64,000 nt of DNA from Pictodentalium vernedei (lineage: Eukaryota; Mollusca; Scaphopoda; Dentaliida; Dentaliidae): contig JAUFNR010000011.1 of the NCBI GenBank assembly GCA_031216915.1, forward strand, positions 930,001 to 994,000, given 5' to 3'. The notes under the pieces were generated by a model that saw only the letters and a program-made list of their open reading frames with translations, was not told the origin of the DNA and ran no database searches. Of the stretch, positions 1-11,819 are shown one piece after another (within the stretch, counting starts at the first letter, position 1; every line of letters begins with the position of its first letter). Position numbers and translations under genes: made by a program.

Positions 1-32
1 CTAAGTCTGGGTCATTGGTACAGTATAAAAAT
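1..32 (-). mobile_element. DIRS copy H, outer end only
   Basis: These 32 bases are the outer end of an inverted terminal repeat (GTCTGGGTCATTGGTACAGT then ataaaaat), matching the right ends of copies A to F. The body lies left of the window. Unlike the other copies it is followed by TC rather than AT. Confidence 0.85.
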
Positions 33-462
33 TCAAGATTTCCAGTTTCCAAAATTTGGTAGTTTTATACTCAAGGAAATATTTGAATATATAACAATAC
101 CCAAAATTTCATTACCAGGGCAACAACCCCACAACTCTATTCAAAAGCTGTTCATATTGAAATATACTTGTCTCTAAAACCTAGATATAATACCTCGAGA
201 GGAGAGCTATGTGTAAGTTACTGTAAAATATACTATTCAGATTGATTGAACTTGTTTCATTAAGGACTCCTTAAACTATAATTTTCGAAGCAATGAACAG
301 GAAGTTTTTCTTATTTAGAGAAGAACAGGGGGTTCTACCTCTTTTGACTAAAGCACACTGATGGGCTTCCAGCTCAAAAATGGAATTCAATGTGAACAGA
401 AGAAAGAGATTTTCAAATTTGCCTGGAATCAAAGAGAATTCTGAACGGGATAAAATACTTAC
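33..462. other. Intron DNA, no feature seen
   Basis: AT-rich intron downstream of NEMF exon e. I see no exon with paired splice sites, no DIRS sequence and no recognisable repeat. Confidence 0.5.
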
Positions 463-507
463 ATCAGAGCCTTGATGGCTTTCCTGTTCTTTTTCATCTT
501 CTTCAAT
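463..507 (-). CDS. NEMF: NEMF exon e (last in this window)
   Basis: The acceptor cactttttttaacag and donor gtaagtatttta bound 45 nt read in phase 0 as IEEDEKEQESHQGSD. An acidic, glutamine-bearing stretch occupies the same place in vertebrate NEMF, just before the NFACT-C domain. The next exon, expected to begin NFACT-C, should lie below position 1; I saw no candidate in 1-462. Confidence 0.65.
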
Positions 508-586
508 CTGTTAAAAAAGTGAAATCGTTAAACTTATTTGCAAGTTTGTCATTGTTAGATTTATAACATACACAGATAAACTAATA

Positions 587-939
587 TTATTTATTTATGT
601 ATTTATTGGTGTTTATGGTCACATATTTCTGCACAATGGCTAATCATGACCACAACAATTTTATGGGTGGAGGAAGTCAGAGTACGCGGAGAGAACCACC
701 GAGCAACTGTCAGCTCCCCAACATACTAACTCCACACAAGCATGGTTAGCATTGGTTGAATACAGGTGCACCATCGATGTGCAGTATGCCTTAGTACACA
801 GCGTCACTGTGCCCCCACGTGGGCAATGAGGGTGAAGTGTCTTGCCCAAGGACACAACGCAGTTGCCGCAGGTAGGATTCAAACCGAGGACCTCTCGGCT
901 TGCAGCCTGCACCTTTACCTACTAAGCCACTGCGCCCCC
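587..939 (-). mobile_element. tRNA-derived SINE, full-length copy with target-site duplication
   Basis: Read on the minus strand, it starts with a tRNA-like head (A box TGGCTTAGTAGG, B box GGTTTGAATCC), continues with a body containing GTGTCCTTGGGCAAGACACT, and ends in an AATAAATACATAAATA tail. The 13-base sequence AGATAAACTAATA occurs on both sides (574-586 and 940-952), the target-site duplication expected of LINE-driven retroposition. Two older relatives lie at 50545-50810 and 51890-52200. The partner LINE is not identifiable here. Confidence 0.85.
875..929 (-). promoter_or_regulatory. Internal Pol III promoter (A and B boxes) of the SINE
   Basis: On the minus strand the A box at 918-929 is a full match to TRGYNNARNNGG and the B box at 875-885 differs from the GWTCRANNC core by one base. 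Spacing is as in a tRNA. Confidence 0.7.
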
Positions 940-1073
940 AGATAAACTAATAAAAACTGAACATCCTCTCATTTCGTTCACAACAAAAATAAATTTCCTC
1001 ATCCATTAGCAGCCCAATTAAGCCTAAAATGGTTGGTGAATTATAACCCATTGTTTATCACACAGACTCAATT

Positions 1074-1225
1074 TACCTTTAAAGGCCTATTTCTGACTTT
1101 TATGACATCAGAACATGTGTCCTTAACATACTATCATGCAGAGGTCCTGCTGACAATAGACAAATTACCTGGGCAATGGTTTCCAGCCAAGACTTGACTA
1201 GAAATCACTGCTGAGCCACTGGACA
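1074..1225. repeat. Half of a palindromic MITE-like element (family M2)
   Basis: Shares the start CTTTAAAGGCCTATTTCT and an inner block resembling CCAAGACTTG with the complete palindromic copy at 42526-42768. The second arm is missing. Confidence 0.4.
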
Positions 1226-1490
1226 TGTACAGGCTGTAATCAGGTGTGAATTCATGACAATTGTCCAGGATTTTGAGATTAAATAGCTATGTTTTTGAGG
1301 CAAAAAATAACAAAAGTTAAAAAATTTATAGTAATTTATATATTTTTTATACTTACCAATGACCCAGACATAGCTGGTGCTAACTCTTAAAATATAGGGC
1401 CAAACACAAATTTTGCCCCCCAATCCCCAAAATTTGCATCTAAAACTAAAGAAAACATGTCCTGAAAGGCCCTCCACACTTTGCCCCTAC

Positions 1491-1502
1491 TGCGCATGCG
1501 CA
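1491..1502. promoter_or_regulatory. NRF1-type palindrome in left ITR of copy A
   Basis: TGCGCATGCGCA, the consensus NRF1 binding palindrome, is intact here and in the opposite repeat. Its use is inferred only. Confidence 0.45.
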
Positions 1503-1617
1503 GTGTCAAGGACGTTCCGAAATTGGCGCCATTAATCATTCTAATAACCAGTGCCTGGTAAGCGCTATGTACTCAGCGGGGAGGCAAGAGTTCCCAACTC
1601 CTGGGAGGGCCATCCCC

Positions 1618-1699
1618 GTCTGGGTCATTGGTAAGTATAAAAAATATATAAATTACTATAAAGTTTTTAACATTTTTATACTGTACCAATGACCCAGAC
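1618..1699. repeat. Internal complementary region of DIRS copy A
   Basis: Equals the reverse complement of the left outer end followed directly by that of the right outer end, i.e. a copy of the joined-end (circle) junction. It lies beside the 3' inverted repeat, as in DIRS-1. Confidence 0.9.
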
Positions 1700-2178
1700 A
1701 TAGCTGAATAGTAAAAAGGCTGGAGGGCCAAGGACATAGAGCAAAATGGAATACGCTCAATAAAATAAAATAGAGTCATCCCCTGTAGGGAAAAAGAAGT
1801 AATAGGCCTTACATGTATTTTTCTTACTTATGATAAATTAGAAAGATACAACACCTTCCAAAATTGAGCTTCATACATCCATGTACTCTATTAATATCCA
1901 ATATAATCCTTATACTAATAATTTTTAAAGTAAGCCAATAAATAAAGTAAGTCTAGAGAATAGAGACTCTTATACTCCTAAAAGTGTCTGAGGATTGCAT
2001 AATCATGTCCGTTGACATATGCAATATTCAAAAGCTATACTTTAAAAACTAAGACTTGAATGAATTTTAAAAACCTAAACTTCTCACTAAACAACCATCC
2101 CAATAACAGCTCAGAATTACTAACTCCGGAGGAGGTATCCCCTTGTTTTCATAGTAAAACAGGTGACCCAAGGGAACA

Positions 2179-2196
2179 CCCCCCCCCCCCCCCCCC
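2179..2196. repeat. C18 homopolymer downstream of the recombinase remnant (copy A)
   Basis: A run of 18 C (G on the coding strand) about 100 bases beyond the end of ORF3. An equivalent run of 9 to 18 C is present in copies C, D, E, F and G. Confidence 0.8.
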
Positions 2197-2296
2197 TTTT
2201 CTTGCCCTGGGTCAAATAGCCCAGAGCAAAGAGGGCAGCCGAACAGAGACACTGCCGAAACAGACAGCCTACCTAGCTATAATAGCAACTGTTAAG

Positions 2297-4199
2297 TGAA
2301 TGACATTCTGAGCAGTAGATAATAGACCTAACAATAGAGGCCTTCAGAAATGGACTTGATATTTCTGAGATAAAATTCATGAATGTGGATGGCTGAGCGC
2401 AATGAGCGGCCTTCAAAAATCTATAATAGTGACACTATAAATGTAAGCCCAAGAAGTAGAAGAACTCTTACTTCATGAGCCGAAATCTTAAGCACAACTG
2501 CTAAGTCAATGATATACCATAAGCAGTACCGATAGTTAATAGAATCCATTAACAATAAAATGGAGCGTAACGTCCTTCTACTAGACATCAAAGACAGAAG
2601 AAGCTTACGCCCTTTGTAATAAACAGATATCTGTTTATAAATACATAAACTGTACCCGGAAAGAGTAAAGGCCTATGCCCATACGAAGACGGAAGGACCT
2701 TAAAATAATAGGTTCCGGATAATAGGAGCCTAACTCTTATGCAACAATCCAACCTAAATAGTAACGGAAGTATTGATTCCGAAACTGTGAAAGTGAAAAT
2801 CATCCATCGATAGTGCATGAAACTCACTGACTCTACAGTAAAAGAGAAACCAACAGAATTACTGTCTAAAAGGTCAGAATTTGAAAACTACTGTTTCCAG
2901 AGGCTCAAATGATTACTTAGCTAAATAAGAACCGAAGTTAAAATCCGTATAGGAATTTAATCTAAAGATTCTAAGTCTATTTATCAAAAAGTTACTAACT
3001 GACTTAGATAAAGAGACAAAAGACTCAATTGTAAACTATCGTAGAGTGCATAGGTATGAGGTAACATAAACCTATAACCTAAATAATAACAGGCTGCAGT
3101 AGATCTTGTGAAACAAGTATACTAAAAAATAGCAATGAGTAGTATGGAGGGATCAACAATATGAACATAATGATCCCTACACCACGACGGAAGAGCCTCC
3201 ACTTTAGCCGCATAGAATAGCGAAGAAGAGGATCTCCTATAGTAAGAAATCGCGTCCAAAGCTCGTCCAGTACAGTGCTTACAATGCAATACGGACCACA
3301 CAACGGAATACATGAAGGTTGCGACCTTGCTGGTTGTGATAAAGATGACAAGATTTGCCCAGTGAAAAAGATCCTCACATAGAGGAAGATTTCACGTTAA
3401 GACCCACAGTAGACAAGAGAGTAAATTACTCATGATCTCTGTGAAGATAGAGATGCTATCAACAGAAATGTATTGTGGTTGTTTATCTTAGCAATACCTG
3501 CTAAAACAACAGCGCCGGAGGATACGCGTATCCTATCATTCCGTCCTATAGATCAATAGAGCGTTAACAATATTAGCTCAGAGATCTGGACAAGCCAACA
3601 CATACGTCTGCAATTGATTAGCAAGCTGTGTCATAAATAAATCATCATTGGGCGCTCCCATAGATAGCAAATCTGATTGAATACTTGTTTGTTGAGAGTC
3701 CATTCTGACAGCAACAAGCGACCCGTAAGAGAACGGGAGTCCGATAAAACAATCAGACGACCCGGAATATGACGGACCAAAACTGAACTTGGTGTACTAT
3801 AACCAACAGACGGATTCTTACCATTAAATTGAATAACGGAAATGAAAGAGTGCCTCCCTGGTTCCGGAGATACGCCACTACTGTCGAATTAAAGGACAGG
3901 AATTTGGGCATGCGTTTCTGAATAATGTTCATGCAATGACATAAAGCAAGCCTAAAAAACATTATTCCGCGGAAGAAAACTGATTGCTAAAAGACTGCGG
4001 AACCCAAAGACCCTGGCACTTCGAATCCGTAGGGATCAGTATTATATCCCAATCTGTTTGACTGGCAACCGTCATAACAGCCACACTCAGGTCCGGCAAC
4101 TGCGGCGGCACTCTCTGAGTCAACCACCGAATGTTTGCCCCAGTCTGAATCTCTTGTAACACTAGATAGACAAGAGAACGTGTAAATCGAGCAATTCAT
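2297..4199 (-). pseudogene. Remnants of recombinase and RNase H/methyltransferase-like regions, copy A
   Basis: Base-by-base similarity to copy D runs from the recombinase C-terminus (tgacattctgagcag at about 2297) to the RNase H start. It is broken by many single-base losses, so no reading frame is longer than about 100 codons. The recombinase His-Glu-Val-Arg region is recognisable near 2470. Similarity stops at about 4200, where D continues into the RT catalytic core. This cannot encode an active enzyme. Confidence 0.85.
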
Positions 4200-7130
4200 G
4201 GATTGCCGAAAAGTTGCCGTCGAAGAGAAGCTCCTCCGAGAACGAAGCGACTCTGAGAGAGTTCTTAACCTTACTATCCAAGCGTGTGGATGTAGCTAGG
4301 GCTGCGTCACGTCTAACTAACTCCAATCAGCCACTGAAGGGCGGAGTTATACGTGAACAAACTACTGCCCTCAAAAGAAATTACATTGAGAATAATATCC
4401 CGTAAATCTTTTCTTGAAGACGTAATGATAACGCCTCAGTAAGGCGGATTACGTATAATAAAGCGTCTAAGTTAAGTCTACTATACATAATGTCGTTCCC
4501 AACATTGAAATTGGAAAAGACATAAACGGCGAAAAAGAATATATGCAGTCTTTAAACACACCGTCTAGACGCATATGAACTCTCGGTATGCCCTGCTCTG
4601 CCAAAATAAACTATTTGTATAAATGATAAAATGGCAGAAATGAGCAACGCGGACAAGAAACTAAACTATCATGCTTAGTAGCAGGCTTGTATATATATAT
4701 ATATAGCGTCGAAAAATAAAACACATGTTGTAATGACAATACTGGACTGCGTCGGTAAGTCAGGGACAATGTCCTTGAACCGATCGAAAAATCCGAGTCC
4801 AATGACGCTATAAGTCTCTTATCCAAGATCGCAGCAATAAAGTCCGAAATAATAATCACTGGAAGATAATGCCAGAAGATATGAAAGGCATCTTCCGATA
4901 CTACTAAAGGGAAAACTCGAAATCTTTCGAATCCCTTTCGCCATCCTGTCGGACCCTATAAAGCGTTCGGTCGTCCGTACCTGATGCAACCGCGGACCGC
5001 ACCGACCCAGCGCCGTCGGATAATTCCTGATTCGACCGAGAAACTGTCAATTGCTGGGATGCTGCGAAACAACTGTGCTAACTCGGATAGCACGTCCGTC
5101 ACTGAGGCCTGAGGAGAAGCGGTCTTACGATGCATTGCCGCTGGAAGCTCCGTGATCGTTACCCCGTGCATACTACCAATATGCGAGTGAACGGAGTGTA
5201 TAGGCCTCGTGTCCCTTGGCTACCGGATGGCGCGACCTATTCGCCGTGGAATCACTGAATGCCGAAACTGATCGGATACTCGAGGTCACGTAGCCAATGT
5301 GCGGTCGTGTGCCCTGCTGTGAGGATGAGGAAGCATTAAAGACAGTCTCTTGGACTGTCAATATAACGGAGCGTCCCGACCAACGGACATATGCTCCGAA
5401 TGTAAAATATCTGAACCACAACATGCGGTCTCCTATGTTGTTGGACGAGAGAGGGACCTCTCTCGCTCACAGCCCGGACGGACCTGGACAAGCCAGGAAC
5501 CGGACTAACAGGCTTCCTCCGATCTGTCCTCAATCTGCCGTCACTGGGTGAGTACTAAAGTAATTAAAGTGCTCGCATCACCCAAATCTCCTTCCTAGAC
5601 CGCAACGGACGAACCCGGCAGCCGAACCATTCGATGAATGTACGCTACACCGGGTGAGCTAGCGAATGTCGCTCCGTAGGCGATAGACATATTCCATGAG
5701 CACTTATTGCCGCTAACTCTTCATTAACTATGACGACAGAGGCACACTTTTGAAAGACATCTCCATAACTCTTCGAACAAGAAACCAGAAATGCTTGGTT
5801 AGCAAGCATAAAATAATAATATATATAGCGTCGTTCAATAATTCGAAAGTTTGTGTGACATTATTGGACTATGTCGGAACGGAGGGACGATGTCCCTGAA
5901 CCGAACCAAAAATTTCTAAGTCCACCGACGCTATCAGTTTCTTATCCGGCATCGCAGCATCCTGGTCCGACGAAAGAGGCTGTAGAAGACCAAGTCAGAT
6001 GACATACACAACAGCATATGTTGTTCCGAAAGGGAAAGCTCAAAATCCTCCGAATCCCTTTCGGTATCCCGTCGGACCGGATGAAACTTTCGGACGTCCG
6101 TACCCGCTTCCGCGGAGCGTCCCGACCCAGCATCGTCGGATAAAATATATGCGACAGATTCAGTTGATGCTGGGATGCTGCGATAAACTGTGCTATTAAG
6201 GAAAGCACATCCGTTCCCGAGGCCTGTGCAGTAGCGGTCTTACGATGCATTGCCACCGGAAGCTCCGTGTACGTTGACTCCCGCACACTTCCTATGCGAA
6301 CGTCCGGAGTCTGCAGGCCTCGTGTCCCTGGCTACCGGATGGTGTGACCTGGTCGCCGAAGAATCCTTGATCGGCGAAGCTGGTAATATATCGGCGGTCA
6401 CGCAGCCAAGGTGCGGTCGTGTGTGCTGACGAGAAGAGGAAGCCTTAGCAGTCTCAGCGGACTGCCTATACAACGGAGCATCCCGAGCGACGGACGTATG
6501 CTCCGCTTGCGACACATTTTGTACCACAACATCTGGGGCCAGATGTTGTTGAACGAGAGAGGGGCCTCTCTCGCTTGCCGTCCTGATGGACCGGAACGAG
6601 CTATGAACCGGACTAAAAGGCTTCCTGCGTTCTCCCTCCGATCCGCCGTCACTGGGTGTGCATTAGGTTAATTTATAGTGCTCGCATCACCCCAAAATTC
6701 CTTCTAGACCACAACGGACGAACCCGGCTGCCGAACCATTCGGTGAATGGACGCTACACCGGGCGAGCTAGCGGACGTCAAAGGCCGTCGAACCTACTAG
6801 GGTCCTCTTAGGCAATTGGCATATTTACATGAGCACTTTTCCGCTAGCCCTTCATTAATTGTGACGACGGAGGCACACTGTTGGAAGACATCACAGATAC
6901 ATCACCCTAATCTTGATCGTCTGAAATAGAAATTGATAAAGTAGAGTGACCCTGCGGGGAAAGGACCGGAGTGTCCAAATCCCCAACAACATACCGTGAC
7001 ATACGCTTCCCATATTGTCATCGAAATCATACGATACAGAACAGGAGTTAATGCGAGTACACTGACCACATATAGAATGATAATAAAGTCAGAGGAAGAC
7101 TTCCTCTTAAAACAATTGATCAATATCCTT
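4200..7130 (-). pseudogene. Duplicated ORF1 (gag-like) remnant, copy A
   Basis: Two successive copies of the ORF1 N-terminal two-thirds occur. Fragments MHGVTITELPAAMHRKTA (unit ending near 5171) and MRESTYTELPVAMHRKTA (ending near 6286) both correspond to MREPSDAELPSAKQRKTA of copy D. The inner junction is at acaagaaacc, 5777. Both units are frameshifted and contain stops. The zinc-binding N-terminus near 7100 has lost its frame. Confidence 0.82.
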
Positions 7131-8071
7131 TCAATGTGAAAAGAAAACAAGTCCTGGTACTCGCACTAACCCCTGGCAGTCAAAATACATAATAATAATA
7201 TGATCCATTAATATAGAAAAAATAATTGAAATCAAAATATTTTGAAAAAATATTTTTTCAGAACAGCCCAAGTTTCTGAAAAGTAACGTTGAGCCCCAAT
7301 GGATCCCAAGCCTAAGTGTGGACAAAAATTTTAAAAATATTTTAAACAATTTATTCAACACTTACGAACAATAATAATGTATCTAGTTATGATTAAAATA
7401 ACATCAAGATATTATTTTTTAGAAATCCCCCCCTCACACAGAGGGCTGTTGTAAATGTAAACAATAAGTGTAAAAACACTAAAATAAGACTCCAGGCACC
7501 CAGGCCCGAAATCAGTTACCAAAAATACACTATCTGATGCAAAACAGAGACTTCCAGGGAAGAAACTGCAGAACATCAGATGGTAGATGCAGAACACAAT
7601 GCCTAACCACCCGTAGGTGAAGTGAAGACGTAAACATGGGGAAAGAACAGAATTCATTCTGTTATTCAGCTAAAACTCCCAAGAAAATTTAGTAATAATA
7701 ATTACAAAAACTATGCCAAAAGCATGGGAGAATAGCAAGGGGGAACTTAAAGGACAGGGAGAGAGGAAAACACTTAAAAAACAGTGTAACTAAATAATCA
7801 GAATGACAACAAAATGGCTGCTGCCTTGAAAATAGGTAACTTAACATAATTTCATTACAAAATTTTAAGTTACAGCCCTGATAATATTCTGTCACACATT
7901 CTTTTCCTCTCCTCCTTCTCTATCCTCCTTAGAATCACCATTTCACTAATATTTATGTGTCTGGCATCATTTAAACTGAGATTTATAAGCACAAAGATCA
8001 GTCAGATGTTAACTGATGAAGGGCCAAACTTAGAATGATTAATGGCGCCAATTTCGGAACGTCCTTGACAC

Positions 8072-8083
8072 TGCGCATGCGCA
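8072..8083. promoter_or_regulatory. NRF1-type palindrome in right (5') ITR of copy A
   Basis: TGCGCATGCGCA lies upstream of the minus-strand coding region, where the element's sense promoter would be expected. Confidence 0.45.
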
Positions 8084-8232
8084 GTAGGGGCGAAGTGTGG
8101 AGGGCCTTTCAGGACATGTTTTCTTTAGTTTTAGATGCAAATTTTGGGGATTGGGGGGCAAAATTTGTGTTTGGCCCTATATTTTAAGAGTTAGCACCAG
8201 CTATGTCTGGGTCATTGGTACAGTATAAAAAT

Positions 8233-8305
8233 ATAATGAAAATTGAATGGTGATTTTTGGAAATACACTGACTGGTTTTGGCCGTTACGTTGGGTAAAGG
8301 GTTAA
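8233..8305. repeat. Right part of M1 MITE interrupted by DIRS copy A
   Basis: Reads ataatgaaaatt... to GTTGGGTAAAGGGTTAA. It pairs with 1285-1315 (gtttttgaggcaaaaaa) as the two sides of the insertion. The M1 copy at 53211 contains the same sequence without the element. Confidence 0.65.
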
Positions 8306-8344
8306 CAAATAATAGGATCTGATTGACAGGAGTAGAATATATTA

Positions 8345-8585
8345 AGTACCACAGTACTTGAAAGATAAATTAATGACTTATTTAAAAAAAAACTTTCCCT
8401 TGAATTTGAAATTAAACTGAACACTCTGCTCTCTGATGTCAAAATTCCAAACAGCAAATTTTTCCCACATTGCAACTTGGAATTTAACCAATTCAATCTT
8501 GCTGATCAGAGCTGAATCAGCTCTGTCAAATCAAATTGAACTGAATTGACTAAACACCTTGTTGAATAATGAGAGGAAATTTGCA
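8345..8585. repeat. Palindromic MITE-like element (family M3)
   Basis: Arms around 8520 pair (GAATTTAACCAATTCAATCT against its complement near 8540), with the centre AGAGCTGAATCAGCTCT. The related copy at 42900-43047 has the same arm. Confidence 0.45.
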
Positions 8586-8635
8586 CCTAGAAATTTTTAT
8601 ACTTCGACATCTGTTTGCCAATGGTTAACTATATC

Positions 8636-8810
8636 TCTGTCACAAAGGCCGATTCGAACCATTTCTACATCTTTGTCTATCTCATTAACCCTATGTCTCT
8701 GTCTCTCTCTCCCCGTCTCTCTCTGGAGACAGAGGGGGGAGAGAGAGAGAGAGAGAGTAAAAGAGAAGCAGTTCGAATCAGTCACGGTGACAGAGACAGG
8801 GTTAATTAAA
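8636..8810. repeat. CT/GA-rich foldback element
   Basis: The left side CTCTGTCAC...GATTCGAAC and the reverse complement of the right side match. The inner part is TTAACCCTATGTCTCTGTC facing GACAGAGACAGGGTTAA, with (CT)n and (GA)n runs between them. The TTAA|CCCT ends resemble the other TTAA-flanked MITEs here. No coding potential beyond low-complexity frames. Confidence 0.55.
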
Positions 8811-9199
8811 CTCTACCAGAAATAAGCTATCACATATTTTGATATGTTTTCAAAGAAAAATCTGTTTGGTTGTGTAAACATTCTATTTAATTTTTTATTT
8901 TTCAATTTATTGAATGGAAAAACATTTGCAAGGTAGGAAAAGAGATTAATGCCTAGACAGGGCAGTTTCTATCAACAAATCTTCTCTTAAATTCAATGAA
9001 AATCATCAGTAAATTATCAGCTAATAAGACCTTTGATTCTACTCACTAATAGAGGGCCATCAGCCGGTAATGTACTTGTGCTTCAAAATATGTTCAATGT
9101 ATTTTGGTAATTATTTGGATGGAAAACTCATTCCATAGGTTTCCATAGCAGATCCCCTTCCTGTGAGTATACAGGACAAAGAAATTGTATTTTATTTAC
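8811..9199. other. Intron DNA, no feature seen
   Basis: AT-rich sequence between the foldback element and NEMF exon d. No repeat or exon recognised. Confidence 0.5.
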
Positions 9200-9252
9200 C
9201 TCAGGATTGTCTTTAATCACAAGATCTTTCAACTCTGTTATATTTTCGGATT
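9200..9252 (-). CDS. NEMF: NEMF exon d
   Basis: The acceptor ctgtttgatttcag and donor gtaaataaaa bound 53 nt. Only the frame supplied by exon c is open, giving (E)SENITELKDLVIKDNPE; the other two frames contain stops. The pattern resembles the HELQDFAVDDP stretch of vertebrate NEMF (recalled), just upstream of NFACT-C. It lies 32.8 kb downstream of exon c, the gap being mostly DIRS copies B, C, D and E. Confidence 0.7.
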
Positions 9253-9867
9253 CTGAAATCAAACAGAAAAAGGTGAACATTTTCGTTCTAGAAAAATTTA
9301 AAATGACTATTCACAATATACAAATCGTTTAAATTCTTCTTTAAGCATGACGATAGCAACAAGAGGGATGTTAAATCCCAACGCTCACCTACATTCGCAC
9401 TTGATAATGTCGTTCCAATGTAACATGCCTAATATTTAGTTAATATAAATCTCTAACTAGGCATCAAATGATTAATGTGGTTTATGTGATGGCTTTGGAA
9501 AGTCTATATTTCTGCATTTATTATATATCAATTCAACATAGAATCATTGGATATAAAAGCATTTTTTTCTTTTAGAAATGTTTATGATTAAGAATATGAA
9601 TCGTGAGGCCAGGTATTAAATCATAAATAAGAATTAGGAAAGGCTTTCATAAATCACTGAAATTGTAATTGAAGTACATTCATTGGTTAAAGAGGAGTTG
9701 CGGAAAAACATTCATTCAAGAAAGTGACTATAAGTCCCAACAAAAATACATCACATCAACAACTAAAATAAGCCTTAATGTTACTAGTAACAAGTATGAG
9801 AAAGTATTAAATAAAAAAAAAAAGTTAAAAAAATTTTTTTTTAAAGAAAGTGAATATAAGTCCCCCA
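9253..9867. other. Intron DNA, no clear feature
   Basis: AT-rich intron upstream of NEMF exon d, with an A-rich run near 9815-9845. I recognise no repeat or exon. Confidence 0.5.
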
Positions 9868-10999
9868 AATCCCCATTAAATTCCTCAAATATGCATGTAA
9901 TAAGGGCGCAACGTTACCGCAATGTAGTTCAGTAACCCATGCGTACAATATCAATTGCCTGGAAAGACACATAGAAACAGAACTCACCTTAACACCTCAC
10001 CTTAACACAAACTTTTAGAACTTAAAATTGAGTAAGTCAGACAAAAACGTGAACATTGTGACTGAAAAAAAGAAAAGAAATCAGTTAAATTTCTGCATAC
10101 AGTAGGGTTAATACCTACAGTTGTTATTGAAATGAGAAAATAAACAGTAATGAGAGGTGAAGGCACCACAATCTGAACAAAAGCTGACTTTAACGCAAAT
10201 TCTTACAACACCTAAACGCTAATTCTTACAACAAGTTTTGGCAGAAAATCAGCCTCAAATTCCTCAAATATGCATGTAATGAGGTTAAATATTACTGCAA
10301 TGGAGTTCAGTAACCCAAGCGTAGAATATTAATCGCCTGGAAAGACACATAGAAACACAACTCACCTAAACACAAAGTTTACAAAGTTTTACAACTTAAA
10401 ATTTACTAAGTCCGAGAAAAACATGAAAATTTTGAGTGAAAAAAAAAGAAAATTTTCGTTAAATTTCTGCATACAGTAGGGTTAATACCTACAGTTGTTA
10501 TTGAAATGAGAAAATAAACAGTAATGAGAGGTGAAGGCACCACAATCTGCACAAAAGCTGACTTTAACGCAAATTCTTACAACACCTAAACGCAAATTCT
10601 TACAACAACTTTTGGCAGAAAATTTTAGGTGAAATTTGGAAAAAGGTCATAGTATCAGGGTTAAATACTGTTCTGATAGTCCCCTACAACCTACATATGC
10701 AATATCAAAGGCCTGAGCCCACTGATCTTTGAGAACTCAGCTTAACACCTCACCTTAACACAAACTTTTAGAACTTAAAATTTACTAAGTCCGAGAAAAA
10801 CATGAAAATTTTGACTGAAAAAAAAGAAAATTTCCGTTAAATTTCTGCATACAGTCTGGTTAATACCTACAGTTGTTATTGAAATATGAAAATCAACAGT
10901 AATGAGAAGTTAAAGCACCACAATCTGCACAAAAGCTGACTTTAACGCAAATTCTTACAACACCTAAACGCTAATTCTTACAACAAGTTTTGGCAGAAA
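9868..10999. repeat. Tandem repeat array, unit about 0.4 kb (left part)
   Basis: Blocks such as CTCAAATATGCATGTAAT (9886 and 10265), TTTCTGCATACAGT (three times) and AACGCAAATTCTTACAACAC (several times) recur in the same order. This gives about two and a half diverged units. The array is cut at 10999 by DIRS copy B and resumes at 24425. Confidence 0.75.
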
Positions 11000-11174
11000 G
11001 TTAAAAAATTTATAGTAATTTATATATTTTTTATACTTACCAATGACCCAGACATAGCTGGTGCTAACTCTTAAAAATGTAGGGCCAAACACAAATTTTG
11101 CCCCCCAATCCCCAAAATTTGCATCTAAAACCAAAGAAAACATGTCCTGAATGGCCCTCCATACTTCACCTCTA

Positions 11175-11186
11175 CTGCGCATGCGC
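11175..11186. promoter_or_regulatory. NRF1-type palindrome in left ITR of copy B
   Basis: Intact TGCGCATGCGCA; the right-hand counterpart at 24264-24275 is also intact. Confidence 0.42.
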
Positions 11187-11302
11187 AGTGTCAAGGACGT
11201 CCCGAAATTGGCGCCATTAATCATTCTTATAATCAGTGCCTGGTAAGCGCTATGTACTCAGCAGGGAGGTATGAGTTCCCAACTCCTGGGAGGGCCATCC
11301 CC

Positions 11303-11384
11303 GTCTGGGTCATTGGTAAGTATAAAAAATATATAAATTACTATAAAGTTTTTAACATTTTTATACTGTACCAATGACCCAGTC
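11303..11384. repeat. Internal complementary region of DIRS copy B
   Basis: Joined-end junction sequence, with one change in the final GACCCAGTC block. Confidence 0.88.
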
Positions 11385-11819
11385 ATAGCTGAATAGTAAA
11401 AAGGCTGGAGGGCCTAGGACATAGAGGAAAATCCAATAAGCTCAATTATATAAAATAGAGCCATCCCCTCGAGGGGAAAAGGAGTATTAGGCCTTACATG
11501 TATCTTTCTTATTTATGATAAATTAGAAAGACACAACACCTTCCATAATTGAGCACCATAACATCCATGTACTCTATTAATATCCAGTATAATCCTTATA
11601 CTAATAATTTTTAAAGTAAGCCAATAAATAAAGTTAGTCTAGAGAACAGAGACTCTTTATACTCCTTTAAAAGTGTCTGAGGATTGTATAATAACGCCCG
11701 TTTGACACGTGATATATTCAAAAGCTATACTTTAAAAACTATGACCTGAATGAATTTTTAAAACAAACTTATCACTTAAAAACCATCCCAGTAACAGCTT
11801 AGAATTACTAACTCCGGAG

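Larger units (their letters stand above)
1316..8232 (-). mobile_element. DIRS copy A, rearranged non-autonomous element
   Basis: Left end gttaaaaaatttatag at 1316 and right end cagtataaaaat at 8232 bound 6,917 bp with imperfect inverted terminal repeats and an internal complementary region at 1618-1699. Coding remnants are on the minus strand: recombinase (2297-3230), RNase H/methyltransferase-like (3231-4199) and ORF1 (4200-7130). The RT core is missing at about 4200, and about 1.1 kb of ORF1 is present twice (4653-5776 and 5777-6895). No long ORF survives. Copy C is nearly identical over the stretches I compared, implying recent movement. The flanks belong to an M1 MITE (1285-1315 and 8233-8305), and no target-site duplication is visible. 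Confidence 0.93.

Noticed and set aside
280-430. A possible further NEMF exon downstream of exon e
   Set aside because: No acceptor/donor pair bounds an open frame in the required phase, and no NFACT-C residues are recognisable.
868-939. A tRNA gene on the minus strand
   Set aside because: It has A and B boxes but no convincing acceptor stem, and is joined to a 280-base body, an A/T-rich tail and a target-site duplication, which makes it a SINE head.
9868-10999. CRISPR-like array
   Set aside because: Units are ~0.4 kb and diverged, without short identical repeats and unique spacers, and the context is a eukaryotic intron.
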